A stretch of 64,000 nucleotides of DNA from Sweltsa coloradensis (GCA_024449915.1 JAMZAV010001289.1:186001-250000), one strand, 5' to 3'. Counted from the first letter of the stretch, positions 54,366 through 64,000 are shown. A program made the numbers and translations. The notes: generated by a model from the sequence alone, not told the origin.

Positions 54366-57235
54366 TAGGGCTGTGCAATTTTTCATTTTTAATTTTGTAG
54401 TCGAGTACGATTTCGAATCATAAAAATCACTCAATTTCGAATCCGAGTCGAGTCTGATTCTGAGTTTTAGCCTAAGTAAGACCTAGATTTTAAAATTTGA
54501 GCAAGATTGAGCAGAAATGAGAACTCCTGTTTGAATTTCGAGTGAGATTTGAGATCAAGCAAAATCAAGCAAATATCGAGATTGAGCGATCATCATAAGA
54601 AAAATGTTTAGAAATTTACCATCATTAGGCCTAGGTCCCACCTATGATCTATCAACTATCAAACATTTTCCGTGTGCAAGCTCAAAAACCAGGCATTTTG
54701 GAAAAGCTATCTCCAGAAGTAGGCTAGGTTAGGGCCTCAGGGTTGCCAGATATATGAGCGCTTATGTCGCCGCGGCAACTTTTGAAGTCGCCCAAATGTC
54801 GCCCAATCTGGCGCGGCGGCCCAAATGGGGGGGTCTGGGGGGGAACGCCCCAGAATTGCCCCGCAGGGCGTTTTTTTTTTTTCATGTTTTTTAAAAGGTG
54901 AATTTTTGTTTCTACAGAAATATTGGAGAATTTAAGGGAGTATATTTATGGGTATATTTACTAGGCACAATAGATTAAATTAAAGATTAAAAACTCTATA
55001 GTCAAAAGTAAAATATATTCTGTACCCACGTGCTGAAACGATAATCTTGTAAAATCGGAGCCACTAAAATGATAAACAACACCACCAACAGTTCGACACA
55101 ACTTCACGTACGCGCACGTGCGGTCAAAAAACAACTGAGCTTCTGTATAAAAGATCTATCTGCTTGGCCTTCCTGCCTCACACACACCTTCTCGACATTC
55201 CACCCCTATTGTCTTGTATCCTGATGTGACATTTAACCAAACAAAACGCCGCGGGCCGGGCAAAATGTAGTCGGTTAATGAGTATTCTGTATGAGTGACT
55301 TACCTAATATTTAAATTACAAAATACTATTTATCAATGAAATAATTTCTGATAAACATTATTTGTGTTTAAAGCAAGCTGTAGATTGAGAAATTTTTGGA
55401 AAGTTTGGATTTTCGTGAAGTAGCCCATTTCGGCGACAGTCGACTTCCGAAATATTTTGGTCGCTAAAAACATTGCTTGGTCGCCCAAACAGCGACAAAT
55501 CGCCCAATGTGGCAACACTGTAGGGCCTATATCTTGCACAATAATTGAGCGAGCGAAGCGAGCGTCTCCACTTGACTCTTATGGCTCGAATGTCTGTTTT
55601 TTTTTTTTTTTCTGTTACTGCTTCGATACAGGTCGCACCGTTTCTCTGATCGACCTGAAATTTTGCACACATGTACATACCACCTAGGCGGGTTGCTGTA
55701 TAGTTTTGTGGCAAAATCGTTCAAAAAGTTAAAAAGTTACATTAAAGTTAATCGAAAGTTTTTTTTTCAAACTAAACGGCGACAAAATCTGAGGTGGCCA
55801 AATCATTTAGAATGTCCGTCCGATCAAGAATATGTTATTTTTATTTTGATCCGATAAGTAGTGTAGATGGAAATTACATTATAACAAAGTCCCGTTACCA
55901 TGGCAACGGAAAGTCGCACAGCTTTTTTGGCTCATGATAGCGGTCAAACGGAGGCTCGGATCGAGTTCAAATTTTGACCATCCGCAAGTTTCGTTCCCGA
56001 TTGAATGCCATTAGTTTTGTGGCAAAATCGTTCAAAAAGTTATAAAGTTACATTAAAGTTAACCTAAAGTTTTTTTAAAAAACTAAACGGCGACAAAATC
56101 TGAGGTAGCCAAATCATTTAGAATGTCCGTCCGGTCACGAATATGTTAATTTTATTTTGATCCGATAAGTAGTGTAGATAAAAATTACATTTTAACAAAA
56201 GTAACGTTACCATGGCAACGAAAAGTCGCACAAGAATTCTGGTCACTATGTACTGCCACCTAGAAGTAATTAAGAGTTAAAATAGTTTTCCCAAAGAAAT
56301 GATGTCAAGGTCCTCTAGATGGCGGTGGATTTTATCCATTCTCTCCTATTTTACAAATTTTCAGGTAAATCGGTCAAGACCGAAAAGACTTATTGGTATG
56401 TAACATTATGGATTTGTCGTACTCGGGTCGTGTTGCACGTACCGGTGCTCGCTCAACAACGCGTCCAACTGAGCGTTTTCCTAGTAATATTACAATTATC
56501 AAGTACAGTGCATTCTTGTCTTATAAAATGTCCAGGGATTCTTCTGATATATTTTTATTTTTTAATCATGTGAGGAAAACGTTTTAGGGGTAGGCTAGAT
56601 CTAGGGCCTAGACCTAGTCTAGCCAACCAACACCAACAATCAACATCACTTTCCGATGAAAAATCGTAACAACATCGATCAAATTTAGCGACAATGCCAC
56701 TTTCATAGCCAAACCTGAAGACAATACATCAAAATCAACATTAATATCGGCGCTTAGGGCCATAGCCTAGGCTTATGGGATACATTTGGACAGTCACTTT
56801 CCGATGAAAACTCAGTACTAGAATTAGATCGATAAAATTACGCGTCGCCTGACGAAAATCCACCAGCATTAACAATAAATAACTATTTCTTGCTATCTGA
56901 AGGGTCCAGAAAATACGCGTCGAGAAAAATCCGCCATTTAAAGATTTTGCGAGTTCCGTGGAAAGTTTATTGATAAATCGATTACGAGCAATTTCGACTT
57001 CTCAATAACAACCACATTCGAGCCCAGACTCGACCCTAAGAGGAAGTCGGAAGACTTGCAGCGATTTCTGTTGTCGAACTTTATAACTATAACATGCCAG
57101 CGACGGCGGCTCGATCAATTATTTTTATTATTTATTTTATTTATTTTAATCACTTAACTACATTACTGCAAATTGAGGAATCGATTTTGAGTCACAAATA
57201 CTCGACTCAAAATTTTTGCTACTCGCAAACCCCTA
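54366..57235. mobile_element. hAT-like element with nested dispersed repeat
   Basis: TAGGGCTGTGCAATTTTT with GTCGAGTA and ACTCGACTCAAAATTTTT with CGCAAACCCCTA are inverted ends. Flanking 8-mers GATTCAAT and ATTTCAAT agree at six bases. The interior contains the repeat 55541-56345 and no transposase. Confidence 0.65.
55541..56345 (+). repeat. dispersed repeat with internal tandem duplication
   Basis: Inverted partner of 2213-2745. Within it, the block TTGTGGCAAAATCGTTCAAA through TACCATGGCAACG occurs twice (about 55705-55910 and 56020-56221), whereas the partner has one copy. Confidence 0.8.
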
Positions 57236-57377
57236 ATTTCAATAGGTGATACCTTTTTGTTCCCTTGTTGTTGTTAATTTTAAGTTAACCACACTTCTGC
57301 TGCTAGCCACAATGCTTATGTTTTAAATCCTCTTGCAATTTACAAATTAGTCTTGGTTAAGTCAAGACGAGCCTCAC
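57236..57377. other. end of intron 2
   Basis: Short AT-rich sequence between the hAT-like element and exon 2, including the donor GTGAGGC. Confidence 0.5.
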
Positions 57378-57595
57378 CTGTACCACGCCCAATTAGTGAA
57401 GTAGCAGACGACCTTGAAGTCCGTAACAGGTGTGCCGGGTCGCGGGGTGGTCATGGTGACCTGCACATGTTCCGTGGTGGACAGGTCGATGACAGTGGGA
57501 GGCTGCTGCGGGGGAGGCTGCTGCGGGGGTGGCAACTGCGGAGGTGGCAGGGGGCCAGTCTCAACCTGCTGGTCTGGAGGGCCTGGTTTGACCGG
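57378..57595 (-). CDS. chitinase exon 2: Pro-rich linker and start of GH18 domain b
   Basis: Seventy-two codons plus two bases. Residues 1-60 are a Pro/Gln/Thr-rich spacer (LPPPQLPPPQQPPPQQPP), then DFKVVCYFTNWAWY opens the GH18 barrel. No CBM14 lies between the previous GH18 domain and this one, unlike the b-c junction. Acceptor CTCTGCAG, donor CAG|GTGAGG. The antisense strand carries open frames that are shadows of the Pro-rich repeats. Confidence 0.93.
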
Positions 57596-57723
57596 CTGCA
57601 GAGCGACAGACACGCATATCACATGTTAAAATTGAGGGTTCAGAAGCAAGTGGACCAACCCACATTTTTCTTTACCAAGGTGCATTTCTATGTTACCCAC
57701 ATTCAAATTTAAATAAAAATTAC

Positions 57724-57906
57724 CTGGTAGATGGGAGAGTCTACGGGCCCCGAGACTAGATCACTCGGGGAGGGGGGAGGGGCGAGCACCCTTCTAATGG
57801 TAGATAGCAGAGGGTGGCGCCCGTCACCGCACGTGTTCTTGAAGTCATCGAGGTCCAGCGCCCAGATCATCCCGCCTCCCAAGTCCATCTTGCGGATGTA
57901 CTCCGA
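57724..57906 (-). CDS. chitinase exon 1 in window: end of GH18 domain a
   Basis: Sixty-one codons, phase 0 at both ends. SEYIRKMDLGGGMIWALDLD carries the last GH18 block, followed by DFKNTCGDGRHPLLSTIRRV and a short Pro-rich linker to DSPIYQ. Acceptor CTCGTAG, donor CAG|GTAATT. It is homologous to exon 9. The exons encoding the rest of this domain are not found up to 64000 and must lie beyond the window. Confidence 0.94.
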
Positions 57907-57983
57907 CTACGAGTCAACAACCGGTATTAACAACTGGCGGCAGCTAAGTATTCAGTTGGGGCAAGAAAATACAGTTTATCCAT

Positions 57984-58166
57984 TTGGTTAGTCGGGAAAC
58001 ACTCCCGTAGGTGTAATTGTTTTTATTCACTACAATTTAGAAATTAAAAAAGTCCGCCCCGACCAGGATTTGAACCCGGGTCTCCAGTTGGGGCAGACCG
58101 TTTTAATTTCTAAATTGTAGTAAATAAAAACAGTTACACCTACAGGAGTGTTTCCCGACTAACCAA
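57984..58166. mobile_element. palindromic element with tRNA-like core
   Basis: Arms of about 64 bases (TTGGTTAGTCGGGAAACACT... from 57984, mirrored to 58166) match with only a few differences. The 50-base core read on the minus strand has an 8-bp acceptor-like stem (TCTGCCCC/GGGGCGGA), a T-arm-like hairpin and a B-box GGTTCAAATCC (58075-58065). D and anticodon arms are absent. Confidence 0.85.
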
Positions 58167-58298
58167 TTCGAGAAATAAACCCTCGCTCATACATGCGTAA
58201 AGTTAATGAAATGACATTATAAATAATGTTTGGAGGTCAGTCCAAAGGCAACAGATATTCGTTGCAGTACTGTTCCATCCATTCAGATGTATAATGCA

Positions 58299-58428
58299 AC
58301 TACAATTCAGAGATTAAAATGTACCCATCCCGATGATCTAGTGGTTAAGACGCTCGTCTGGAATGAGGGAGACCCGGGTTCAAAACCCGGGCGGTGCGGA
58401 CTTTTTTAATTTCTAAATTGTAGTAAAT
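58299..58428 (+). mobile_element. second tRNA-like element of the same family
   Basis: Inner arms ACTACAATTCAGAGATTAAA (58299-58318) and TTTTTTAATTTCTAAATTGT (58402-58421) match those of 57984-58166. The core is longer and tRNA-like: an A-box-like TAGTGGTTAAGA (58339-58350), an anticodon-like hairpin, and B-box GGTTCAAAACC (58377-58387). The acceptor stem pairs poorly, so I call it tRNA-derived rather than a functional tRNA. Confidence 0.75.
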
Positions 58429-58546
58429 GATAATAAAAAAAAATACAGTAATGGGAGGATTTTTAAAATTAATTAGTTTATCGTATGTATAAAGATAATT
58501 TTTTTTAGTATTTCAATTTGGAATATTTAGCATTTTGTACCATTTA

Positions 58547-59301
58547 TTGGATGAGCATAGCGAGCGAAGCGAAAACTTCAATTTCACTGACCCCTCAAAA
58601 AATTTAGCTCAAATGTTTTTTTTGTTTGTTTTTTTGTCTGTTTGTTTGCACGATTCCGGGCAAACGGCATAAGCGATCTTGAAGAAAATTGAAGGGGACC
58701 TTCGAAATCTCTGAACTTAGACGTGCCACGTTTTTGGGTACAATTGAAGAAATATTTTTTATGAAAATCGCACTTTTACGATTTTTTTCGATTTTTAGTG
58801 CGATATTTTCGTGACATTTGGGCCGATTCTGACCAAACGGGTGGGGCTACAAAGTTCATATTTAACATGGACATTAAGGTTATGGTGATGTAGTACCTTG
58901 TGAAAAAAAAAGTTGAAAAAGGTAACCAGAACCCATAAAATAAACGTACTTTTACGATTTTTTCCGATTTTTAGTGCGATATTTTCGTGACATTTGGGCC
59001 GATTCTGACCAAACGGGTGGGGCTACAATACAACGTTCATATTTCACATAGACATTAAGGTTATGGTGATGTAGTACCTTTTGAAAGAAAAAGTTGAAAA
59101 AGTTAGTCGGAATCTATAGAATAAAGGTTTTGATATGAGTTTTTTTGAGGTTTATAAATTAAGAAGTAATATTAGAAACTCGACAACAATCGCCTACAAT
59201 GCATTCACAAAGCACTTGCAAAGGAAAAGTGGTCCCATGCAAACTAAAAACTTACAAAAACGCTCATCCATCAACGCGGCGGGACTTTAGCGTTTTCCTA
59301 G
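58547..59301 (+). mobile_element. Helitron-like copy H5
   Basis: It runs from TTGGATGAGCATAGCGAGCG to CATCAACGCGGCGGGACTTT, then AGCG, TTTTC and CTAG (59298-59301). An internal block of about 175 bases (TTTTTAGTGCGATATTTTCG, GACCAAACGGGTGGGGCTAC) is tandemly duplicated. No Rep/helicase frame. Confidence 0.75.
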
Positions 59302-59812
59302 TAGGTAAATGATGAATTGTTATAAGAACATTTCAATTCAATATAGCAACATAAATCATTACAATACATTGCTAAACTAGTTCTCAATAGGTATGGCAAA
59401 ACATTTTATTTTTAGTAAAATTATCATTGTAGCATTTCACAAAATATGTGTTCTCCGATTAGCATCAAAAACCAAAAACACAAATAAAATGTATCAATCT
59501 CTACTAATGTTGTGTTGTGGAGGCAATTTGAAACTTTTAAAATTCAAACTTTGGCAAAAAGCATCAATTTAGGTGCAACAGTAGCCCTACTATTTGGGTT
59601 ACTACGTGTGGGTACCCGGGTAAAAAAGTCTAGGTACGTATTAACTAGGGATGTCTAGAGATGAGCCGAAACCCGAATTTGCCGATGCCGATACCACTTT
59701 TTGCCTTCCCAATTTCAATGCCTATTTATTAAGAATTCACCACAAATTAAGATCTAATAAAAGATAAACAACTATGCTCAAGGAATGTAAACAACTTGAG
59801 ATTAAATAAAAA
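59302..59812. other. intronic sequence, nothing firmly assigned
   Basis: No gene. TAGGGATGTC/TAGAGATGAG near 59645-59661 resemble hAT-type ends without a partner. Confidence 0.4.
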
Positions 59813-60290
59813 CTAGGAAGCTTCGCAAACGCTTTTTCAGGCGCGTTGTTGGATGAGCGTATGTTTTTTAGACGAAAAAAGTGTAAAATTGCGATTTTCA
59901 TGAGAAATTATTTTTCGATTGCGCTCAAATTTTGCACAAATATAATAACTTCATAAAATTAAGGTTTTGTGAAAAAATCATAACAATCGGATAAAACAAG
60001 TAGGTGTTATAAGTCGAAGAAATTATTTAAAACTAAACAAAATCGTAAAATTGCGATTTTAATGAGAAATAATTTTTTGGTTGCGCTCAAAAACGTGGCA
60101 GTTCTAAGTTCAGAGATTTCGAAGCCTCCATAAAATTTCATCGCAATTGGAGTATCTGTTTAGCCGGAATCGTGTGGACAAACAAATAAAAATACCAAAA
60201 AAAAGAAAAAAGAAACACTCCGGATTTTTTCTTTAGTGTAGTGAAATGGAATCTTCGCTTCACTCGCTACGCTCCCTACGCTCATCCAAT
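59813..60290 (-). mobile_element. Helitron-like copy H6
   Basis: Minus strand: 5' edge near 60290 (plus CTCATCCAAT) and 3' edge CTCATCCAACAACGCGCCTG, hairpin, and CTAG at 59816-59813. Its 3' end is nearly identical to that of H1. Confidence 0.72.
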
Positions 60291-60482
60291 AATACAACAT
60301 TTTGCTGAGATTTGATTGACTGATTTCATTTGACTGTTTAATTTTCGTAAGTTGATCAGAATAAAGTGGTTTTTTCCCCACTAAAAAACTACCTTCCAAA
60401 TCTGAACTCTTATTATATTCACGGCTTATGCATTTCCAATACTATTTCAGCAGTTTGAATATCCCGCGCTTCGAGTTGTTGC

Positions 60483-60850
60483 TGTAGTGCGCCACTGGCC
60501 CAAGTGGGCCGTGAAGGCCACCCACCCTCCATGGTGTCACATGGAGGGGGGAAGTGGGGTAAGAAGGGCTGGTGTCTGGGGTAGGAAAAGTACGGCAGTC
60601 AAGACCAGCCAGTAGGCAGGGACGGACAAGTGTGCGTATAAGATCAGCAGATCGAGTGCCAGTAGGCCTCTTTCTGAAGTTGTGTTGTTTGTTTGTTCGA
60701 CCACGGTAGTGGCGAACCTGTGTCTCTGTTTCCTTAGTGTTGTGTATGTTTTTTCTTAGTAGTGTCCGTAAGTGTTTACTTCAATAAAGTATAGTTAGTC
60801 CTTTGGATAATTAAGTGTTTTCGTTCCGACAGTGTCCTAACGTTGTAACA
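60483..60850 (+). repeat. solo LTR of a Gypsy-type retrotransposon
   Basis: It starts TGTAGTGCGCCACTGGCC and ends CCTAACGTTGTAACA, with an AATAAAG signal near 60784. The flanks GTTGC and CTTGC are a near-perfect 5-bp duplication. No primer site follows, so this is a solo LTR left by recombination. Confidence 0.7.
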
Positions 60851-60928
60851 CTTGCATGTCTTAACAACTGTCTACAATATTTTTTTGCCTATAATTAGGT
60901 GCAGAATATGCAAAAATAAGTAATTAAT

Positions 60929-62880
60929 GTAATATCTTGTTAATTTATCTGATTAAGTTAACTTAAATGATATTAATAGTGATCTAATATGATCTACTTT
61001 CATTTTGAATCGATGGAAATGTAAATTGATTTTGATTAATAGCCGTAATTGTCAGATTAATTAATCAAGGTAATTAAGGTATTTCTAGAAGGTTTTGAAG
61101 CTGGAAAAGTAGACCTATGCATTGGATTGTAAATTACTAATGATTTTGCTTTTTATTTCAATCGAATCGGTTAAGTATTAAGGAATTATTAACGATTTTA
61201 GTAGAAAGTAATAAGCCTAGAATGGCTGGGGAGGAAAATAACATCTGAATCATCACGGATGACGGAGTTCTCGAGATAATTGGGCTAGGCTTCTAAAAGT
61301 TCTAGATGGTTGCTTGCTCGGCGTGGTCAGTTTTCGCAGCGGTTCTAGAAATGTATAACGCGACCAATCTGTAGGTGACTGTGCCGACCGGTTCAACTAT
61401 AGGTAAGGGGTAGGTGCGGGGGTGTGTGGAACGCCTGAATCTTTTTACTGGAGATACGATAGACCGAGGTTATAAAAGACCGGCGACAGGGTTGGGACCC
61501 ACAGTTTGGAACCGACGGAGGAGACGACCTGCTGTCATTCTCATGATGTAGTTGTTTGACGGGCCTCGTTAGGGAGAAGTGTGAATTGATCCACTAATCC
61601 ACATTATGATTAATTAATACGCGCGTCAATGTTCATGTTAACGGCTAGTGAATTGAATAAGTGAAAGTAAAAGTGGTTATGTGAAGATTTTATTTCAACA
61701 GTGATGTAATTAAATTAATTTCAAAGTGTAAATTTGCCGAACTTCATTTGCATAATTAATTCAGTAATCAAAGTGACTCCACGTGCTCTATAAATGTCAA
61801 TTTGACATCTCCGAACTCATTTCTACGTGTGTCGATACGTGACTGTTATCATGTGACATTAGAACTGTTTCATATTCATAAACTGTAAGATTGCTGTACC
61901 AAATGTGTTTCAACATAATCTGGACTTGCCGGCGACCTAAAAATCAATAACCCCCTCAGGCACAAGACGACCATCAGCTGGTAGAAGAAGAAAATCACAC
62001 CACGACCTTCATTGTGCTACGCTCACTCAGGATTATTGTGTAGTGCACCTCCGCTAAATGGATTACTTAGAACATCAATAGCAAACAAAGGACTTCAAAC
62101 AATACTTCAGCGACAAATAGATGAGTACAAATTCATGTTTAATCTTAATCATTTTTAATTAATATTTCATAATTAATATTTCCTTCCAGGACTAGCCGCC
62201 CACTTTTTGGTTTTGTAATTTAGTTTGGTACCAAATAGGTAGGTAGGGACATGCTTGTATTTGTGTTTTGGTGAACATTATATATGGAAACTTAAATTTT
62301 TCGCTTTCACATATGTAGATAGCTTCCTTGACAACTCCTTAATTACATAATCATTGGTAATCATTAATCAACAAGAGACAACAGCAAGGCAGTTATTGGA
62401 GAGGACCTGGTCAGCAAAGGTAGGACTTGGTGGCCTGCTAATTTATTTCAGTAATATGTGAATAATTAATATCAAGTTGGCTAATTATTTCTGCTAGCTA
62501 ATTAATTCATTTTGAATTAATTAATTTTGAGTTCAATTAATTGAATTTTGATTTTTTTTAATTTTTTAATTTTTTTTTATTATTAATTCAATTTTGATGA
62601 AAATTAACCTTACTTAATTTTATTGATTTTTTTTAAATTTTTTTTTAAATTTTAATTGATTTATTTTTATTTTTAAATTAATTTTTTTTTATTTTTAATT
62701 TTTGGCGCTTTTCCTGAGTTTTATGTTCTCAACTGAGCTAGATATTTCTTTTCAATGTAAATTTTGTAATGGGTAGTCTGGGCTGATAATAAATTAAAAA
62801 AAAATTATTTTATTTTTATTTTTAATCTATCCAACATTACAACGTCTTTCCCGTCCCCTGTGCGGTGTTTGGACATTACA
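60929..62880 (+). repeat. 5' LTR of the plus-strand LTR retrotransposon (left edge uncertain)
   Basis: The right edge is firm: GGACATTACA is followed by the primer site. The left edge at TGTAATATCTTG (60929) is only a guess from its partial inverse match to the right edge. The partner LTR lies outside the window. Confidence 0.45.
61471..61478 (+). promoter_or_regulatory. possible LTR TATA box
   Basis: TATAAAAG in a locally G/C-richer stretch of the LTR, followed by a plausible start region near 61500. Confidence 0.4.
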
Positions 62881-62882
62881 AC

Positions 62883-62900
62883 TGGCGTCCCAACCTGGTG
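62883..62900 (+). other. primer binding site
   Basis: TGGCGTCCCAACCTGGTG begins two bases after the LTR end. It starts with the TGG that pairs with tRNA CCA and is close to the tRNA-Lys complement, with mismatches. Confidence 0.65.
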
Positions 62901-63054
62901 CCGTAACGCACGAGGAATTGAGTTAAAAAGGAAAACAATAAAAGCTTTAAACGATAAGTGACGTGTGATCGTGACCGCGTTTAGCTAGGAACTTTAATTT
63001 CATTAGTTTACGTTTATTTTTTATTTTTAGTAACACTATCGTATTTTCTTTTCA

Positions 63055-64000
63055 ATGTCGGAGAACGGATCGACGAACGGTTCGCCGGTCGGCCGTCAAC
63101 ATGATGAAGATCTCTTACGAGAAATGATTAGCAACTTTATGCGTGAGATGAACAATGAGGTAGGTGCTAAGATAGACGCCCTCACTAATGTGGTAAGTCG
63201 CATTGAGGCGCGCTTGGCAGTGATGGAGACGGCTGGGGGTCCACCCCAGCAGGTGGCCGTGAACATTCCCGGGCATCAACAACCACCGAGAGCGGAGACC
63301 AGTGGCGCACCGTCCGGGGTAGCCGGGCAGCGCCAAGAACTATTTGAAACTGGTCTGCCCGACGGGAATGGTGGTGGCACCCCCGACAGGGGCGCTACGG
63401 AGACCCACGGGTATGGACACCCACAGGGCCTGTCCTACCCACGCGGGCGCGAGGGCGACACGTCGCACGCGTTTGGTCCGGACCATTCGACCGGTGCCGA
63501 CACGTGGGATCCGACCTACCCACGCGGACGCGAAGTCGACGCGTCGCACGTGTCTGGTCCAGGTCGCGGGTCCAGGGGTTGCGACACGTGGGAGCCATCA
63601 TACCCTCGCGCGCGGGCAGGAGTGCGGGACGTCGAGTCCAGTGGCGGGCATCTGGGGCACCCCGAGCAACAGGAGCCGGCCGACGCCTACCAGGGGCCCC
63701 GCTGGGACGCTGCTCGTGGCTACTCCGGACAGGGGACGTCATCTATGGCCGGGGGCGGCTTCGGTGGCGTTCCACTCGGCGATCCACGCCGAGATCCTTC
63801 CAGTGGCGGGCATCCTCGAGGGCCGGTTCAGGTGGACATCGACGCTGGGGCGCAACTGGGATTTCCTCTTCGGATGGACCCTTTCCCAGGATATGTCCAA
63901 GAAGGTCGTGGTGGTGCACTGCCAGGCCCTTATCAGCGAGGGTCCGCGTATCAAGGTATGCCTATGTCTCAAGTGCATGGGCTCCGGGGTGTATACCCCC
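63055..64000 (+). CDS. Gag-like protein of an LTR retrotransposon (open at window end)
   Basis: An uninterrupted frame of 315 codons runs from ATG 63055 to the window edge. An N-terminal helical part (MSENGSTNGSP, DEDLLREMISNFMREMNNEV, DALTNVVSRIEARLAVMETA; residues about 18-62) looks like a coiled coil. A long Gly/Pro/Arg/Asp-rich disordered region follows, with imperfect repeats YPRGREGDTSH, YPRGREVDASH and SSGGH. Position after an LTR and primer site, plus this composition, suggests Gag, but no capsid or zinc-knuckle motif is visible yet. It is far more G/C-rich than the flanks. It lies on the strand opposite to the chitinase gene. Confidence 0.7.
   Translation, partial: MSENGSTNGSPVGRQHDEDLLREMISNFMREMNNEVGAKIDALTNVVSRIEARLAVMETAGGPPQQVAVNIPGHQQPPRAETSGAPSGVAGQRQELFETGLPDGNGGGTPDRGATETHGYGHPQGLSYPRGREGDTSHAFGPDHSTGADTWDPTYPRGREVDASHVSGPGRGSRGCDTWEPSYPRARAGVRDVESSGGHLGHPEQQEPADAYQGPRWDAARGYSGQGTSSMAGGGFGGVPLGDPRRDPSSGGHPRGPVQVDIDAGAQLGFPLRMDPFPGYVQEGRGGALPGPYQRGSAYQGMPMSQVHGLRGVYP

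Larger units (their letters stand above)
2862..57906 (-). other. multi-domain GH18/CBM14 chitinase gene (partial, 14 exons)
   Basis: Fourteen minus-strand exons form one gene that runs off the window at both ends. Domain order is GH18 (C-terminal end only), Pro-rich linker, complete GH18, CBM14, Pro/Thr-rich linker, GH18 (N-terminal half). Junction phases agree between consecutive exons, for example TAC AG|A CAA, AAC A|AG TTC and GCA G|GG TAC, and donors and acceptors are GT and AG. GH18 enzymes hydrolyse beta-1,4 bonds of chitin; multi-GH18 secreted chitinases of the insect Cht10 type act in cuticle turnover at moulting. The Cht10-like assignment is inferred from domain order and motifs. Introns range from about 130 bases to over 16 kb and are filled with transposons. 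The 5' exons, signal peptide and 3' end are not in the window. Confidence 0.9.

Noticed and set aside
57353..57712. Plus-strand 119-codon frame opposite chitinase exon 2
   Set aside because: It is the antisense of the Pro-rich linker exon; repetitive CCN codons give open antisense frames.
58321..58401. Functional tRNA gene
   Set aside because: The B-box and T-arm are good, but the acceptor stem does not pair and position 33 of the anticodon loop would be C. It is better read as a tRNA-derived element core.
1..64000. CRISPR arrays, bacterial operons or phage genes
   Set aside because: No regularly spaced repeats or prokaryotic gene organisation; spliced genes and eukaryotic transposons dominate.

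Overview
This window is eukaryotic genomic DNA, most likely from an arthropod. The evidence is a multi-domain GH18/CBM14 chitinase gene split by many GT-AG introns, plus a dense and nested mixture of transposons. The species cannot be read from the sequence; a crustacean or chelicerate is my guess. The palindrome TAGGCCTA recurs across the window.

The backbone is one minus-strand gene spanning at least 2862-57906 and leaving the window at both ends. Fourteen exons can be placed. Thirteen have intact splice sites, with reading phases that agree wherever neighbouring exons can be joined. In gene order they encode the end of one GH18 domain with a Pro-rich linker (57906-57378), a complete GH18 domain with an intact DGLDLDWE active site (57595-27356), a CBM14 chitin-binding domain (25003-21555), and the start of a further GH18 domain (21555, 20855-20733, 4272-2862). 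This resembles insect group II (Cht10-type) chitinases. One exon (20855-20733) is recognisable but has a broken frame; it lies at the edge of a low-complexity stretch that looks like poorly polished assembly or decayed DNA.

The introns hold the rest. 0.5-7 kb: a LINE 3' end, a Penelope-like element with GIY-YIG nuclease, and two hammerhead-type ribozyme motifs in opposite orientations. 7.8-17.8 kb: a Ty3/Gypsy-type LTR retrotransposon with about 2-kb LTRs, inserted in a pogo-like non-autonomous element whose uninterrupted twin is at 29770-30724. 22-29 kb: several hAT-like non-autonomous elements with 8-bp duplications. 33-39 kb: Helitron-like elements, a LINE, a foldback element and a nearly intact piggyBac transposon nested in a Helitron-like copy. 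40-57 kb: more nested hAT-like elements, LINE remnants and Helitron-like copies. 58-64 kb: a foldback element with a tRNA-like core, two further Helitron-like copies, a solo LTR, and the 5' part of a plus-strand LTR retrotransposon with an open Gag frame running off the window.

The most notable items are the near-canonical hammerhead motif at 4517-4558, the broken chitinase exon, the empty-site proof of the LTR insertion together with its unusual LTR edge, the tRNA-containing palindromic elements at 58.0-58.4 kb, and the Helitron-like family with inverted subterminal repeats.
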